DNA from: CAYUPI01 sp964446585
GTDB lineage: Bacteria > Verrucomicrobiota > Verrucomicrobiia > Limisphaerales > UBA8199
Direction of reading: 5' to 3'
Length of the DNA: 64,000 nt
NCBI GenBank assembly: GCA_964446585.1
Contig: CAYUPI010000002.1
Span: 132,425 to 196,424 of the forward strand
Shown: positions 16,820 through 25,493 of the stretch, piece after piece
How the letters are laid out: every line of letters begins with the position of its first letter
Numbering within the stretch: position 1 is the stretch's first letter
Program-made: the position numbers and the translations under genes
The notes under the pieces: generated by a model
Told to the model about the DNA's origin: nothing
Database searches by the model: none
The model's input: the letters and a program-made list of their open reading frames with translations, nothing else

Positions 16820-19534
16820 CTAGCGAACGTTCCAGCCGAGCACCCGAATGGTGGGTTCCTTTCCCTCCAGCTCGAGTTTGGGAACGACGGCTTTGAGCGT
16901 CCGTATTTCGCCGGGTATCAGACTGATATAGTTGTCTTGCCAGTAAGTGGGACCGGCTTCGCGACCCCCCTGCCCTTTCGTCACCGCCAGTTCGGCGAGA
17001 AAGGCCAGGTTCGGCCCGGGGTTCTTTAGCGTGACCGAGATCCATTCTTCTTCGCCACGCGTTTCGTGCGAGGACTTGGTCTGCAGCGTCACCGGCGGCA
17101 ACGAGTTTAGCAGCGTGAAATCGGCTGAGGACTTCGGATGGGCGATAAATCCACCACCCTCGCGTCCCCCAGTCCCTGGGACGTCGGGCGTCGTGGACAG
17201 CCAATAGAAATTTTGCGAGCGCAAGGCGCCGGTCTGGTCGCGAAGTTCCAGCTCGAGGAAGAACGTTTTGCTGAGTCCATCCGGCCATTCGAGTTTGAAC
17301 GCCAGTGTCTTACCGTCGGGACCGACATCGACACGGGCCTTCTTCGTCAGCTTTTGGGTCAAGTCAAAGTTGTAAATCGAGGCAGACGCTTCCAATCCGC
17401 TGAACGGCTCATAGAAGCTATTGACAACATAGATCCCATCGTCGTCGTAGGCATACTGCACGTGCAACGGTTCACAGGCCTTCTTGGCGCCGAAATAGGC
17501 TCCGGTGGGGCGGAGATACCAGTCGATATAAGCCCAGGTCGTGGCGGCGGGCCAGGCGGCGTCATATTTCCACGTGGTGATGCCGGTAGCGGAATACTTG
17601 TTGCGGCCATAGGCTTCGAACATGCCACGGGCGCTGTTGTAGTTCATCGCATACGCCTTATTGCAGAAATCATCCAGATTGGTTGGCGAACCATAGCCAC
17701 GCGCCATCGCTCGCTTGACCTCGGTGAAGTATTCGGCGCCCTGGGTGACTGTGTGGAACGACCACGCCGCGGATTGCAAGGGCGGCCAGAGCTGATCCTC
17801 TGGCATCATCTCGCGCAGGCTGTCGCGAACGACCATGATGCCGCCGATGCCACCCGATTGAGCGAATCCCCACGCGCCGTCATTCTTGCGCAGGTAATAG
17901 TGCGATGGGCATGCATAGGTCCACAGTTCGAGAGTTCCGGTTCGCGTGCCGCCGGTCTCTTTCCGATCAGCGACGGCGAACGCTCCCGAGTGCGGCTGAT
18001 AAGTGCGGTGAAGCCGAAACCGCTCGATCATGTCGAGATAAGCCTTGTTCAGGGAGGGCGTTGGATGGGTCTCATCATGACCGAGAAAATGCGCGAGGCT
18101 GGGATGGTTGCGGATGCGCAGCATCATGTCCTCGATGCACGAGATCGCCAGCGCCTCGTCGGGAATGTTGCGACCAAAGATCTGTTGCGTGACCATAACG
18201 CCAAGTTCGTCGCACCGATTGTAGAAATCCTCCGTCTCTCGAATTGAGAACCCTTCGGATCGCAGCATGTTCAGGTTCGCATCGCGTGCATACCGGACGA
18301 GAGCGGTGTACCGGCGGTCCGTCAGGTTCAGCACCATGTCGCTCGTCATCCAGGCGCCGCCGCGGATCAGGATGTCGTGGCCGTTGACGCGGTATTTGCG
18401 CCATTCCTCGTCATTGATGACGGTATCGAGCTGGCGGATACCGAAACGAACGCGCTGCATGTCCGAGAGGTGTTTGTTTACCACGAAGCGCAGCTCCAGG
18501 CTGTAGAGTTCCTGCTTGCCCAGCGGATTGGGCCACCAAACGCGAGGGTGGCGAACATTCAATTTTGGAAAAGTTTCCGGCCTGAAAAACACTTCCCGAG
18601 CTTCGCCGGGTTTAAGCGCGACTTCCTGGGAGAACTCGGTGGACTCAATTCTGCCGATCAGCTCGCCGCTGACGGCTCGGCTGGTGCGGTTGGTGACGAA
18701 CGTTGAAACCGTCAGCGCCGCCTGATCTAAAGCTGGGACCTCCAAGTGAGTTTCCACATAAGCATCGCGCAGCGTCACGGGACCGTGCACACGGAGGAAG
18801 ACATCCGCCCACACGCCCATGTTTCGATCCGGCGGCTGCGGATTGTGATCATCCCACCCGGTGACCGCCTCAATTTGCTTCGTCCGGGTCGCCAGGTTGG
18901 TCAGCAGCCCGGAAGGGATGACCTGAACAGCCAGCACATTTTTCTCGCCATACTGGAGCTTGTCGCCGACCTCGAACTCGAACCGGCGGAACATACCTCT
19001 CATCGTTTCGCTGTCCGCGATTTGGGTGCCATTTAACCAGACATTGGCCTTATAGCTGATGCCGTCGAAATGGAGCGTCACGTTACGTCCCCTGGTTTCG
19101 GGCGGAACAGAGAACTCGACCCGATACCACCAGGGATCTCGGAACGGGCTGCCTTCTTTCATGATTAGCCAATTTCCGTCCAGGTAGCCCGGAATGGATT
19201 TCAAATTCAAACCATAGTAGGGATCGGGATACACCTTATGGTCCACGAGTGCCGCCAGCACTGTCTTCGGAACTGTCGTCGAATACCAACCGTTAGGCCG
19301 AAATACCGTCGAGGAAATCTTCTCGCCAGAGGACGACTCCTTGGCCGACGACTGGACGGCCCAACCATCATGCAGCGGAATCTGGCGAACCAGCTCGGGA
19401 GATTCGCCTTGCCCTGGAGAGGCTTGTCCATGGGACGGCCCCGAAAAGACCAGCAGACAGACTGTGAGAACCAGCGGGTCCAAGAGCGTGGAAGCCCGCG
19501 ACTGCCTTGTCGTGGCGCTCAGTCGGACACTCAT
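16820..19534 (-). CDS. Glycoside hydrolase family 2 protein (exo-glucosaminidase/mannosidase-like)
   Basis: Secreted glycosidase of ~904 residues. The start at 19534 gives a signal peptide (MSVRLSATTRQSR...VLTVCLLVFSGPSHGQ); an in-frame start at 19591 would only lengthen it. It has the jelly-roll N-domain (WWYRVEFSVPPETRGRNVTLHFDGISYKANVWLNG), the Ig-like domain and a TIM barrel with NMLRSEGFSIRETEDFYNRCDELGVMV. The barrel C-terminal end FEAYGRNKYSATGITTWKYDAAWP and the following YLRPTGAYFGAKKACEPLHVQY are the pattern of the exo-beta-D-glucosaminidase-like branch. GHDETHP occupies the place where the acid/base residue is expected. Substrate is not certain. No carbohydrate operon surrounds it. 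Confidence 0.85.
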   Translation of the reverse strand: MSVRLSATTRQSRASTLLDPLVLTVCLLVFSGPSHGQASPGQGESPELVRQIPLHDGWAVQSSAKESSSGEKISSTVFRPNGWYSTTVPKTVLAALVDHKVYPDPYYGLNLKSIPGYLDGNWLIMKEGSPFRDPWWYRVEFSVPPETRGRNVTLHFDGISYKANVWLNGTQIADSETMRGMFRRFEFEVGDKLQYGEKNVLAVQVIPSGLLTNLATRTKQIEAVTGWDDHNPQPPDRNMGVWADVFLRVHGPVTLRDAYVETHLEVPALDQAALTVSTFVTNRTSRAVSGELIGRIESTEFSQEVALKPGEAREVFFRPETFPKLNVRHPRVWWPNPLGKQELYSLELRFVVNKHLSDMQRVRFGIRQLDTVINDEEWRKYRVNGHDILIRGGAWMTSDMVLNLTDRRYTALVRYARDANLNMLRSEGFSIRETEDFYNRCDELGVMVTQQIFGRNIPDEALAISCIEDMMLRIRNHPSLAHFLGHDETHPTPSLNKAYLDMIERFRLHRTYQPHSGAFAVADRKETGGTRTGTLELWTYACPSHYYLRKNDGAWGFAQSGGIGGIMVVRDSLREMMPEDQLWPPLQSAAWSFHTVTQGAEYFTEVKRAMARGYGSPTNLDDFCNKAYAMNYNSARGMFEAYGRNKYSATGITTWKYDAAWPAATTWAYIDWYLRPTGAYFGAKKACEPLHVQYAYDDDGIYVVNSFYEPFSGLEASASIYNFDLTQKLTKKARVDVGPDGKTLAFKLEWPDGLSKTFFLELELRDQTGALRSQNFYWLSTTPDVPGTGGREGGGFIAHPKSSADFTLLNSLPPVTLQTKSSHETRGEEEWISVTLKNPGPNLAFLAELAVTKGQGGREAGPTYWQDNYISLIPGEIRTLKAVVPKLELEGKEPTIRVLGWNVR

Positions 19535-19591
19535 CGATTCACATCTTTCTTCTCCGGTATATTTTCTAAACCGTCCTCTGTACAGACACAT

Positions 19592-19951
19592 AAATTGAAG
19601 GACGAATTCGTCGCAAAGGCTTATCAGGTTGGACGGCTGGAATGGCCACTGGCGAACCTTGTTCCATTTGGTGCGGTGCGTCCAGCAAATTAGGCGGTCG
19701 AACTAAATGTGAGTTTTGAAAATTCTCCACGTCACTTAGCCTGTTATTGCGATCTGAAAGCTACAACCCGCTCGTGTTGTCCCGGAGGGACAGTGCCCCG
19801 GGTCAGACCCAAATTCCAAGCTTTCCGCTTCGCTTCTGTCTCGTGCAACCCATGCAATTTGCAGGGCGCGCAACTCGAGTGGGATCGCAATGGCAATGGA
19901 GTCACGCTACTGGTACACTCCTCTGAAAGACCTGATTACTTTATTCTCATT
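19592..19951. other. Gap between GH2 and TIM-barrel genes
   Basis: About 360 bases without a convincing gene. A long open frame entering the next gene from 19709 has no family-like residues before 19952. The only notable signal is the CCCCGGGTCAGACCC motif at 19796-19810, similar to the GGGGTCAGACC motifs near the REP-transposase fragment at 22.6-22.95 kb. Confidence 0.5.
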
Positions 19952-20854
19952 ATGCCAAACCCATGGACCGGAAAGGGAAACCCATATAGCCGCAACGAAG
20001 TAATCGAGCGGTTGCGGACGACGTTGCGAAAAGGGCAGCCGATTATCGCGGCCGGTGCCGGCACGGGTATCAGCGCCAAGTTCATCGAACGCGGAGGCGC
20101 CGACCTGATCATCATCTACAATTCGGGCCGGTTCCGCATGAGCGGACATGGTTCGACCTGCGGATTGATGGCCTACGGTGACGCCAATGCCGTTGCGATG
20201 GAGATCGGCGAATATGAAGTCCTGCCGGTGGTGGAAGATGTGCCCGTCATCTGCGGCGTCCACGCCACCGACCCGCGCCGGCGAATGTGGCACTGGCTCC
20301 TCCAGGTCAAAGAAATGGGCTTCAGCGGCGTCAATAATTTCCCGACCCACTGCATCGTGGACGGGCAATTCCGTCAGGTGCTCGAGGAAACCGGCATGAG
20401 TGTGAAAAAGGAGTTCGAGATGGTCGCGCTGGCGCGCAAAATGGACTTGTTCAGCATTGTTTATGTGGCCAGGCCCGAAGAGGCGCGCGCGATGGCCGAG
20501 GCTGGGGCAGACGCAATTATCGCGCATGTGGGAACGACGGTCGGCGGCTCGATTGGCGTAACCAATGCTGCTTGCACGCTCGATGAAGCAGTCAAGCGCT
20601 GTCAAGGTATCATCAATGCCGCCCTGCGGGTGCGAAAGGACATTTTCTTCCTTAGCCACGGCGGACCGATCGCTACGCCCGAAGACGCGGCCTACGTCAA
20701 CCAGCGCACCGATTGCGTCGGCTTCGTCGGCGCTTCGAGCCTTGAGCGGATGGGTGTGGAACAGTCCTTGGTGGACATTACGAAGCGCTTCAAAGCCATT
20801 CCAGCTCCCGCGGCCACGGCCTTCGCGAAGAGAGCTGTAGCCAAGAGGCGCTGA
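19952..20854 (+). CDS. PEP-hydrolase-family TIM-barrel protein (Tm-1 C-terminal half homologue)
   Basis: A 300-residue TIM-barrel protein of the phosphoenolpyruvate hydrolase-like family (Pfam PEP_hydrolase type). The start MPNPWTGKGNPYSRNEVIERL at 19952 matches the usual beginning; residues upstream in the same frame do not. Recognisable family segments are PIIAAGAGTGISAKFIERGGADLIIIYNSGRFRM, VVEDVPVICGVHATDPRR, GVNNFPTH, and AHVGTTVGGSIG with a loop suited to phosphate binding. In plants this domain is fused to a UPF0261 domain in the tomato resistance protein Tm-1. Here the UPF0261 partner is a separate gene at 31350-32588. The last third is duplicated at 23647-23987. Biochemical function is not established for the family. 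Confidence 0.85.
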   Translation: MPNPWTGKGNPYSRNEVIERLRTTLRKGQPIIAAGAGTGISAKFIERGGADLIIIYNSGRFRMSGHGSTCGLMAYGDANAVAMEIGEYEVLPVVEDVPVICGVHATDPRRRMWHWLLQVKEMGFSGVNNFPTHCIVDGQFRQVLEETGMSVKKEFEMVALARKMDLFSIVYVARPEEARAMAEAGADAIIAHVGTTVGGSIGVTNAACTLDEAVKRCQGIINAALRVRKDIFFLSHGGPIATPEDAAYVNQRTDCVGFVGASSLERMGVEQSLVDITKRFKAIPAPAATAFAKRAVAKRR

Positions 20855-20881
20855 GCCCGCGTGCGCATCAAGGCACGCCTG
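20541..20881 (+). repeat. Direct repeat, copy 1 (tail of TIM-barrel gene)
   Basis: This stretch recurs at 23647-23987 with only about two differing bases over 341, including 27 bases after the stop codon. Upstream of the boundary the two copies still encode similar protein but differ at many third-codon positions. Confidence 0.9.
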
Positions 20882-20980
20882 TCGCGTACTTAGGTGACAT
20901 GCGCATCGCGGGGGATCTGCTAGAGTTAGCCCGAAACCTAGAGCCACGGTCAGATGAGTAATCTTAGGACCAACTAGCAG

Positions 20981-21613
20981 ATGCCTGACCACTACGCGCA
21001 CGCAGGCGAGCGCCAGGAGGCCCAGACAACCTACGGCAAGGTCGCGCAATCCGGCCGCATTCAGAGGTTGCTGATCGCAGTTGCTATCAGACTCAGGCCC
21101 AGGCTCGCTATCGCGGCTGCATTGCTCCCACTTTCCCCCCATGCCCAGCCCGTTCCGCCGGGCACCAACAATGTTCCCCCCTGTGGCTGTTGCCAAGCGA
21201 GCCTTGCCGGGGTGTGCATCAATATCGCCTCTATCAGCATCACACCCGCGAACACGAACCTCTGTTCAGCAAATTCCGTCAGTTTTGCCGCGACTACAAC
21301 TCCCGCCGGTGGCGACGTGAACTGGTCGGTCGTGCCTGCCAGCGCGGATCCCAATCTTACGGGGTGCGCCGGCACCAAAACATTCAACGTCGCGCCGGGC
21401 TTCTCCGGAACTGCGACTATCAATGCTGCCTGCGGCGCTCTGTCGGCTTCGGCCGTCGTGACAGTGGGCTGTTGCCTCGCGAGCGCTAACGGCATATGCG
21501 CCGCCGTCACTGAATCAGCCCTGACCGACGCTCGCGCCTGGACATGCCATCTCCTCCCTATTGTGGACCACAATAACGCCCAGCCCCGGACCAAAATTCT
21601 GAGCTATGAATAG
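20981..21613 (+). CDS. Putative secreted cysteine-rich protein with Ig-like stretch
   Basis: No recognised family over the full 210 residues. A basic N-terminus and a hydrophobic segment (LRPRLAIAAALLPLSPHAQ) suggest export. CGCC and CCLA.. motifs bracket a ~80-residue stretch (SISITPANTNLCSANSVSFAATT...ATINAACGALSASAVVTVG) that looks like a bacterial Ig-type fold. The C-terminal ~35 residues lack that pattern and may come from a frameshift or a truncated larger protein. It lies in the disturbed segment between the TIM-barrel gene and its duplicated tail, so it may be a remnant. Confidence 0.45.
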   Translation: MPDHYAHAGERQEAQTTYGKVAQSGRIQRLLIAVAIRLRPRLAIAAALLPLSPHAQPVPPGTNNVPPCGCCQASLAGVCINIASISITPANTNLCSANSVSFAATTTPAGGDVNWSVVPASADPNLTGCAGTKTFNVAPGFSGTATINAACGALSASAVVTVGCCLASANGICAAVTESALTDARAWTCHLLPIVDHNNAQPRTKILSYE

Positions 21614-21649
21614 GGGACTTTACGACCAGTTTCAGAATGGTGGGTGTAA

Positions 21650-21973
21650 GTGGTGAAGCCGCGACAGCATAGACCGTGCGTAGGTGAGGATGGACGCCGC
21701 GCCATCTATGTTGGTGTCGCAGCGGTCCCGCTATCTATCTTCGGGTGCGCGATGTCAACCTCATTCGAGGGGCACGTGGTTCGCTTGTTCGGCGAGAGAG
21801 CGCTCCCTTACGTCATATATGGAACAGTGATTATCGTCGCGATCGCCGCTATGATCGCCTACAGGTTCATCCCCAAGCGAGCAATAATCCCCCTCGGGAC
21901 AATTGGCTGGGTGCTTTCGTTCATACTGCTATATTGGTGGTTCTGGCTCGGCCCAGGAGCTCTGAAGATGTGA
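21650..21973 (+). CDS. Small membrane protein, unknown
   Basis: 107 residues starting at a GTG. Three hydrophobic segments are visible (around IYVGVAAVPLSIFGCAM, YVIYGTVIIVAIAAMIAY and IIPLGTIGWVLSFILLYWWFWLG), so it is an integral membrane protein. No family is recognised. It is followed on the same strand by two other small membrane proteins (22079 and 23095), all in the disturbed segment. Confidence 0.45.
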   Translation: MVKPRQHRPCVGEDGRRAIYVGVAAVPLSIFGCAMSTSFEGHVVRLFGERALPYVIYGTVIIVAIAAMIAYRFIPKRAIIPLGTIGWVLSFILLYWWFWLGPGALKM

Positions 21974-22078
21974 CGAGCGCAAACCATTCGAGCGATCCGC
22001 AGCACACTGCTCGACAAAATGATCCGGTGACACTTCGGGCCCTTCACGGTCTCTACAACAAGAATTGCAGGTAGAAAC

Positions 22079-22561
22079 GTGCACAGATCCGTCGCCATTA
22101 TAGGGTACGTGGGCCTGTCGATCGCGGTCCTCGTCCACGCGCTCCTTCTTATAATCAAGTCGATCCGCCTCCGGCGGGGTCTGCAGACAGTAAAGGAGCC
22201 GGTCGACCTTCTAAATTACCTGGAGCAGGTCAGCTCGCTTATGGCAAAGCAGGTCCTTTTCGCCCTGGCACTAATCACATCAATCACGGTCTTGGACATC
22301 TTTTGCACAAGCACCACCGTCCAGCTAAGCAGGCCTTTGGAGCAGATCGCCAATTTGGCGTTCGGCAAGAGTCTCAACCTTACCGGTGTACTCAGGATTG
22401 GGATCGCCGGAATCTACCTGGGTGCAGTCGTCCTGTGGGGATTTTTCCATGGCACCAAGGCCAGACATCAAATCCAGATCCTCTGGGTTTTCAGAAAAGA
22501 GCTTTCACTAAACATGTCTAGTTATTCCAGCCAAGGTGGGCCTCAGCTGACCGATCAATGA
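22079..22561 (+). CDS. Small membrane protein, unknown
   Basis: 160 residues beginning at a GTG preceded by AGGTAG seven to eight bases upstream, an acceptable ribosome-binding site. Three hydrophobic segments are visible: the N-terminal one (IIGYVGLSIAVLVHALLLIIKSI), a central one (VLFALALITSITVLDIFC) and a third (IGIAGIYLGAVVLWGFF). The C-terminus is polar. No family is recognised. Residues between the first two segments are helical and charged (LQTVKEPVDLLNYLEQ). Confidence 0.5.
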   Translation: MHRSVAIIGYVGLSIAVLVHALLLIIKSIRLRRGLQTVKEPVDLLNYLEQVSSLMAKQVLFALALITSITVLDIFCTSTTVQLSRPLEQIANLAFGKSLNLTGVLRIGIAGIYLGAVVLWGFFHGTKARHQIQILWVFRKELSLNMSSYSSQGGPQLTDQ

Positions 22562-22631
22562 GGCCGGTGACACGTGACTGTGAACTGCTCTAACGCCACG
22601 CTCTACGGCGACTCCACGTTCGCGAAGGCTG

Positions 22632-22759
22632 TGTGCGGGGTCAGGCCGTAGAAAACTCCTGGTTTCGGCTTGGCTGCCGGGCTGCACTGCTACAGTGCTG
22701 GCCCTCGTATTTCTGTGCGCGGGGTCAGACCGTGTGCGCGGGGTCAGACCGTAGAAAAC
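22632..22759 (+). repeat. Cluster of GGGGTCAGACC (REP-like) motifs
   Basis: The motif TGTGCGGGGTCAGGCCGTAG occurs at about 22632, GTGCGCGGGGTCAGACCGT at 22715-22733, and GTGCGCGGGGTCAGACCGT again at 22734-22752, the last continuing AGAAAAC to 22759. A reverse-oriented copy (GGTCTGACCCCGC) is at 22938-22950 and a relative at 19796-19810. They surround a REP-transposase fragment, as expected for elements such a transposase recognises. Confidence 0.65.
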
Positions 22760-22808
22760 TCCGCAAGTTCGGCTTGACGCACGTCTGATTCATCCGATTC
22801 TGGACCAC

Positions 22809-23093
22809 ATGCTGCGCAAACTTCGGCTCGAGTATTCGGGTGCCACGCATCACATCACGAGCCGAGGGGACCAGCGTGACTACGTTTTTCTGGGCGAAGT
22901 GGACAAGTATGGCTTTCTGAGTCCGGGAAATTTCTCCGGTCTGACCCCGCAGACGCATTTTCACTACGGAAGTGAACGGATAAAAGCGACAGAACGACTT
23001 ACGAAGGAATTGTTGTCAGATTTTAAGGACTACGTAAGAACGCATGCTAAACCGTGCGGCCAGTGCCAACGAGCGTTTTTAGGAGGCAACTGA
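22809..23093 (+). pseudogene. REP-associated tyrosine transposase, N-terminal fragment
   Basis: Residues 1-37 (MLRKLRLEYSGATHHITSRG followed by DQRDYVFLGEVDKYGF) match the start of Y1 (IS200-type, REP-associated) transposases, usually read as PRKLRxEYPGAxYHVxxRG. The frame then runs into a sequence containing a reverse REP-like motif (22936-22951) and loses all family resemblance. Intact members are 200 residues or longer with HUH and catalytic Tyr motifs; only the first His region is present here. The remnant is not functional. Confidence 0.7.
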
Positions 23094-23094
23094 T

Positions 23095-23421
23095 GTGAAC
23101 AAAAACACGTCTAAGAGCATTGGCAAACTGTGGTTGACGGGCTGCTGCATCGGCATCGCTATGGACTTGCCGCTCCTGCAAGGCAAAGGAGAGCTATTAG
23201 GCGAAGTTGCAATGAAAACTTGGGAGCACTTGAACTTACCCGCGCTCTCGTTGGCCACCTGGTGGACACAAACCGCCGTGCTTCCTCCACATGGTGAAAT
23301 AGCTTCGGTAATTGTGCCTATTTGTACGATACTAGTTCAATGGAACTTGATCGGTTTTGGACTTGAAGTTTGTTGGGCCCTGTTTGCGAAGTCTAACAGA
23401 TCCAAAGTTGAGCAACCTTAA
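23095..23421 (+). CDS. Small membrane protein, unknown
   Basis: 108 residues from a GTG at 23095, preceded by a perfect AGGAGG (23081-23086) at eight bases spacing, one of the best ribosome-binding sites in the window. Hydrophobic segments are LWLTGCCIGIAMDLPLL and VIVPICTILVQWNLIGFGLEVCWALF. No family is recognised. The strong translation signal supports a real gene, even though it sits between a transposase fragment and a truncated duplicate. Confidence 0.55.
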   Translation: MNKNTSKSIGKLWLTGCCIGIAMDLPLLQGKGELLGEVAMKTWEHLNLPALSLATWWTQTAVLPPHGEIASVIVPICTILVQWNLIGFGLEVCWALFAKSNRSKVEQP

Positions 23422-23598
23422 ACAATTATTGAGTGCCGGCACGAAATATCGCGTTGACTGGACGCGGATCGCAGGGCAACAGTTCGTGCGATCAACTCGC
23501 CGGACGGACCAAGGTGGTCCTGCTCAATTCTTCTTCGACCGTCCTCTCCCGCAATACCAACAGCTATGGCACGGGTGCGCGCATTCAGACCGCGAGCG

Positions 23599-23961
23599 AT
23601 GGCTGACGCCGGTGCTGACGCGATCATCGCGCACGTCGGAACGACCGTCGGCGGCTCGATTGGCGTAACCAATGCTGCTTGCACGCTCGATGAAGCAGTC
23701 AAGCGCTGTCAAGGTATCATCAATGCCGCCCTGCGGGTGCGAAAGGACATTTTCTTCCTTAGCCACGGCGGACCGATCGCTACGCCCGAAGACGCGGCCT
23801 ACGTCAACCAGCGCACCGATTGCGTCGGCTTCGTCGGCGCTTCGAGCCTTGAGCGGATGGGTGTGGAACAGTCCTTGGTGGACATTACGAAGCGCTTCAA
23901 AGCCATTCCAGCTCCCGCGGCCACGGCCTTCGCGAAGAGAGCTGTCGCGAAGAGGCGCTGA
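23599..23961 (+). pseudogene. Truncated duplicate of the PEP-hydrolase-family gene (C-terminal third)
   Basis: Encodes the last ~120 residues of the TIM-barrel protein at 19952-20854, starting at the equivalent of AMAEAGADAIIAHVGTT. The first ~45 bases of the match differ at many synonymous sites, while everything from 23647 on is virtually identical, including 26 bases after the stop. No family start codon or first two-thirds is present, so it cannot form a barrel. Upstream (23422-23598) nothing is recognised. Confidence 0.85.
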
Positions 23962-23987
23962 GCCCGCGTGCGCATCAAGGCACGCCT
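23647..23987 (+). repeat. Direct repeat, copy 2
   Basis: Second copy of 20541-20881, offset 3106 bases, with about two mismatches. The sharp jump from diverged to near-identical sequence at its left edge suggests recent gene conversion or recombination between an old paralogue and the intact gene. Confidence 0.9.
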
Positions 23988-24049
23988 GCCGCTCGTCCTC
24001 GTCCTCCTCCTCGATCTGCTCAACTCCCCTGCCTTAGCGTCCGTTCACC

Positions 24050-24505
24050 CTACCGCTTCGTAGTTCGTGCTCCCTTCCTTTGCTTTTTCATTTCGGCCTC
24101 TTCCAGGTTTTCCTTCACCCTGAATTTCACCATTCTGCTGATCAGCGCATATGGAATCGGTTTGTCCAATGGGAACTGAACCGAGCCTTTTGCTCCTTTA
24201 TAAGCAGAGAGCTCCTTCTTGAATTTCGCAATCGCCGTCGTCATCGGATAGAAACCGATGTGCTTCTTGAACGCGGCGAAATAGACAAGAAAACCTTCAA
24301 GAAAAAAGGCCGGTATCTGGTAACTGATTCTTTCCTCAGCTTCTGGCGCCGCCTTCCGGATGGTTGTCCTTATCCTTTTCAAGATCCCTTTAACCTTTCC
24401 GGGGAACCTCGAAATATAATCATCGATAGACCTGGGTGTTGCTCGAATTGCTCTCGCACTTTTCATGGCTTCAGATGCGCAACGTAGGCCGAGGACCTGA
24501 TCCAT
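24050..24505 (-). CDS. DUF1801 / YdhG-like protein
   Basis: About 138-151 residues (start at 24466 or 24505). The core IDDYISRFPGKVKGILKRIRTTIRKAAPEAEERISYQIPAF and YFAAFKKHIGFYPM...PLDKPIPYALISRMVKFRVKEN is the typical pattern of the DUF1801/YdhG family. That family has a fold related to iron-chaperone frataxin-like proteins but no firmly assigned bacterial role. The C-terminus is basic. It is transcribed toward the truncated duplicate and divergent from the cupin gene. Confidence 0.82.
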   Translation of the reverse strand: MDQVLGLRCASEAMKSARAIRATPRSIDDYISRFPGKVKGILKRIRTTIRKAAPEAEERISYQIPAFFLEGFLVYFAAFKKHIGFYPMTTAIAKFKKELSAYKGAKGSVQFPLDKPIPYALISRMVKFRVKENLEEAEMKKQRKGARTTKR

Positions 24506-24625
24506 ACAATCCCTTTCGACGAAGTTGACCCCAGGGCAATTCCCGCTTGTAGGACTTCACTGTATAGCCTTACGATTCATCGAACTTCGAACGCGTGAAG
24601 CGTCGATTCAGCCGCCGGGAAGCGC

Positions 24626-25051
24626 ATGAACATTGAAACTCGTCGTTTTGTGACCGCCGCCGAGAAAGTGGACTTCCAATCTCGCTGGGCCTTCGAGGAG
24701 TGGCTCTGCCGAGCCGATGTTGTACCCAACACCGATCTTCTGTTAGTCCGCGCCAACATGGAAGCTGGACGCTCGCATCCGTTTCATACTCACCCAAATC
24801 GCGAAGAAATCATTTATATTCTTTCCGGGCGGGCGGAACAATGGATCGGTTCTCAGCACCGGGTTCTGGGCCCGGGCGAAATGGTGCTCGTACCGAGAGG
24901 AGAAGTTCATGGAACGTATAACATATTCCGCGAACGGTTGGTGTTTCTGGCGATTTTGGCCCCGGCAGACGCGCCCGAACCGGCGATTGTCGATGTTTCA
25001 ACGCAAGAGCCGTGGGTGACGATGAGGCAAGGCATGCCGGCTTGCACGTAA
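24626..25051 (+). CDS. Cupin-domain protein
   Basis: 141 residues forming a single small cupin barrel. Motif 1 is HPFHTHPNREEIIYILSGRAE, with the two His and the Glu expected to bind a metal; motif 2 is GPGEMVLVPRGEVHGTYN with a His. Such stand-alone cupins range from sugar isomerases to oxygenases and sensors, so no reaction is assigned. The gene starts 120 bases from the divergent DUF1801 gene and ends in front of a large nested inverted repeat. Confidence 0.8.
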   Translation: MNIETRRFVTAAEKVDFQSRWAFEEWLCRADVVPNTDLLLVRANMEAGRSHPFHTHPNREEIIYILSGRAEQWIGSQHRVLGPGEMVLVPRGEVHGTYNIFRERLVFLAILAPADAPEPAIVDVSTQEPWVTMRQGMPACT

Positions 25052-25063
25052 GGCCGGGAGGAA

Positions 25064-25493
25064 AACCCGAATTCCAAATGACGAAATCCGAAAGAAGCCC
25101 GATATCCGAAACTGCAAAAAGTGCTCCGTCCGGCGACGCCAGTGCAGTGGCGAAGAAGTTCCGTTACAGCGCGGCCAGGGGATTGACGGACGTCATCTTC
25201 CCCCTCACCCCAGCCCTCTCCCTGAGGGAGAGGGAGTTCCCGTGCGCCGCACTTGAATGTTCCAACGATCCCCGATTCGCCAACCGACTGGCGGCGATTC
25301 CCCCTCTCCCTCAGGGAGAGGGCTGGGGTGAGGGTGAACAGAATGCACCACCAGTGACGCCTTCCAACATGTCGAAACCTAATTGTCGCCGTGTTGGCAG
25401 CGGATCGCTCAGCAAATGGCAAACGCCAGATCGCATTTTTCGGAATTCGGGCTTCGGAATTCTTTCGGGTTTCGGCCTGCGGATTTCGGCCTT
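25064..25493. repeat. Nested inverted repeats feeding into the giant ThuA gene
   Basis: Outer arms at 25064-25111 and 25437-25493 contain CCGAATTCC/GAAATCCGAAAG motifs and their complements. Inner arms at 25201-25234 and 25301-25334 are strongly complementary (CTCACCCCAGCCCTCTCCC-type, common in Planctomycetes/Verrucomicrobia). The whole element is open in the frame of the downstream gene, and its right outer arm encodes the first part of that protein's signal peptide. Confidence 0.75.

Noticed and set aside
23357..23598. Open frames before the truncated TIM-barrel copy as a gene fusion
   Set aside because: No recognised domain, frames shift against the TIM-barrel frame, and no start signal is seen; treated as unassigned remnant sequence.
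25012..25368. N-terminal extension of the giant ThuA protein
   Set aside because: It overlaps the cupin gene and consists of palindromic repeat sequence; the signal peptide begins after the ATG at 25369.
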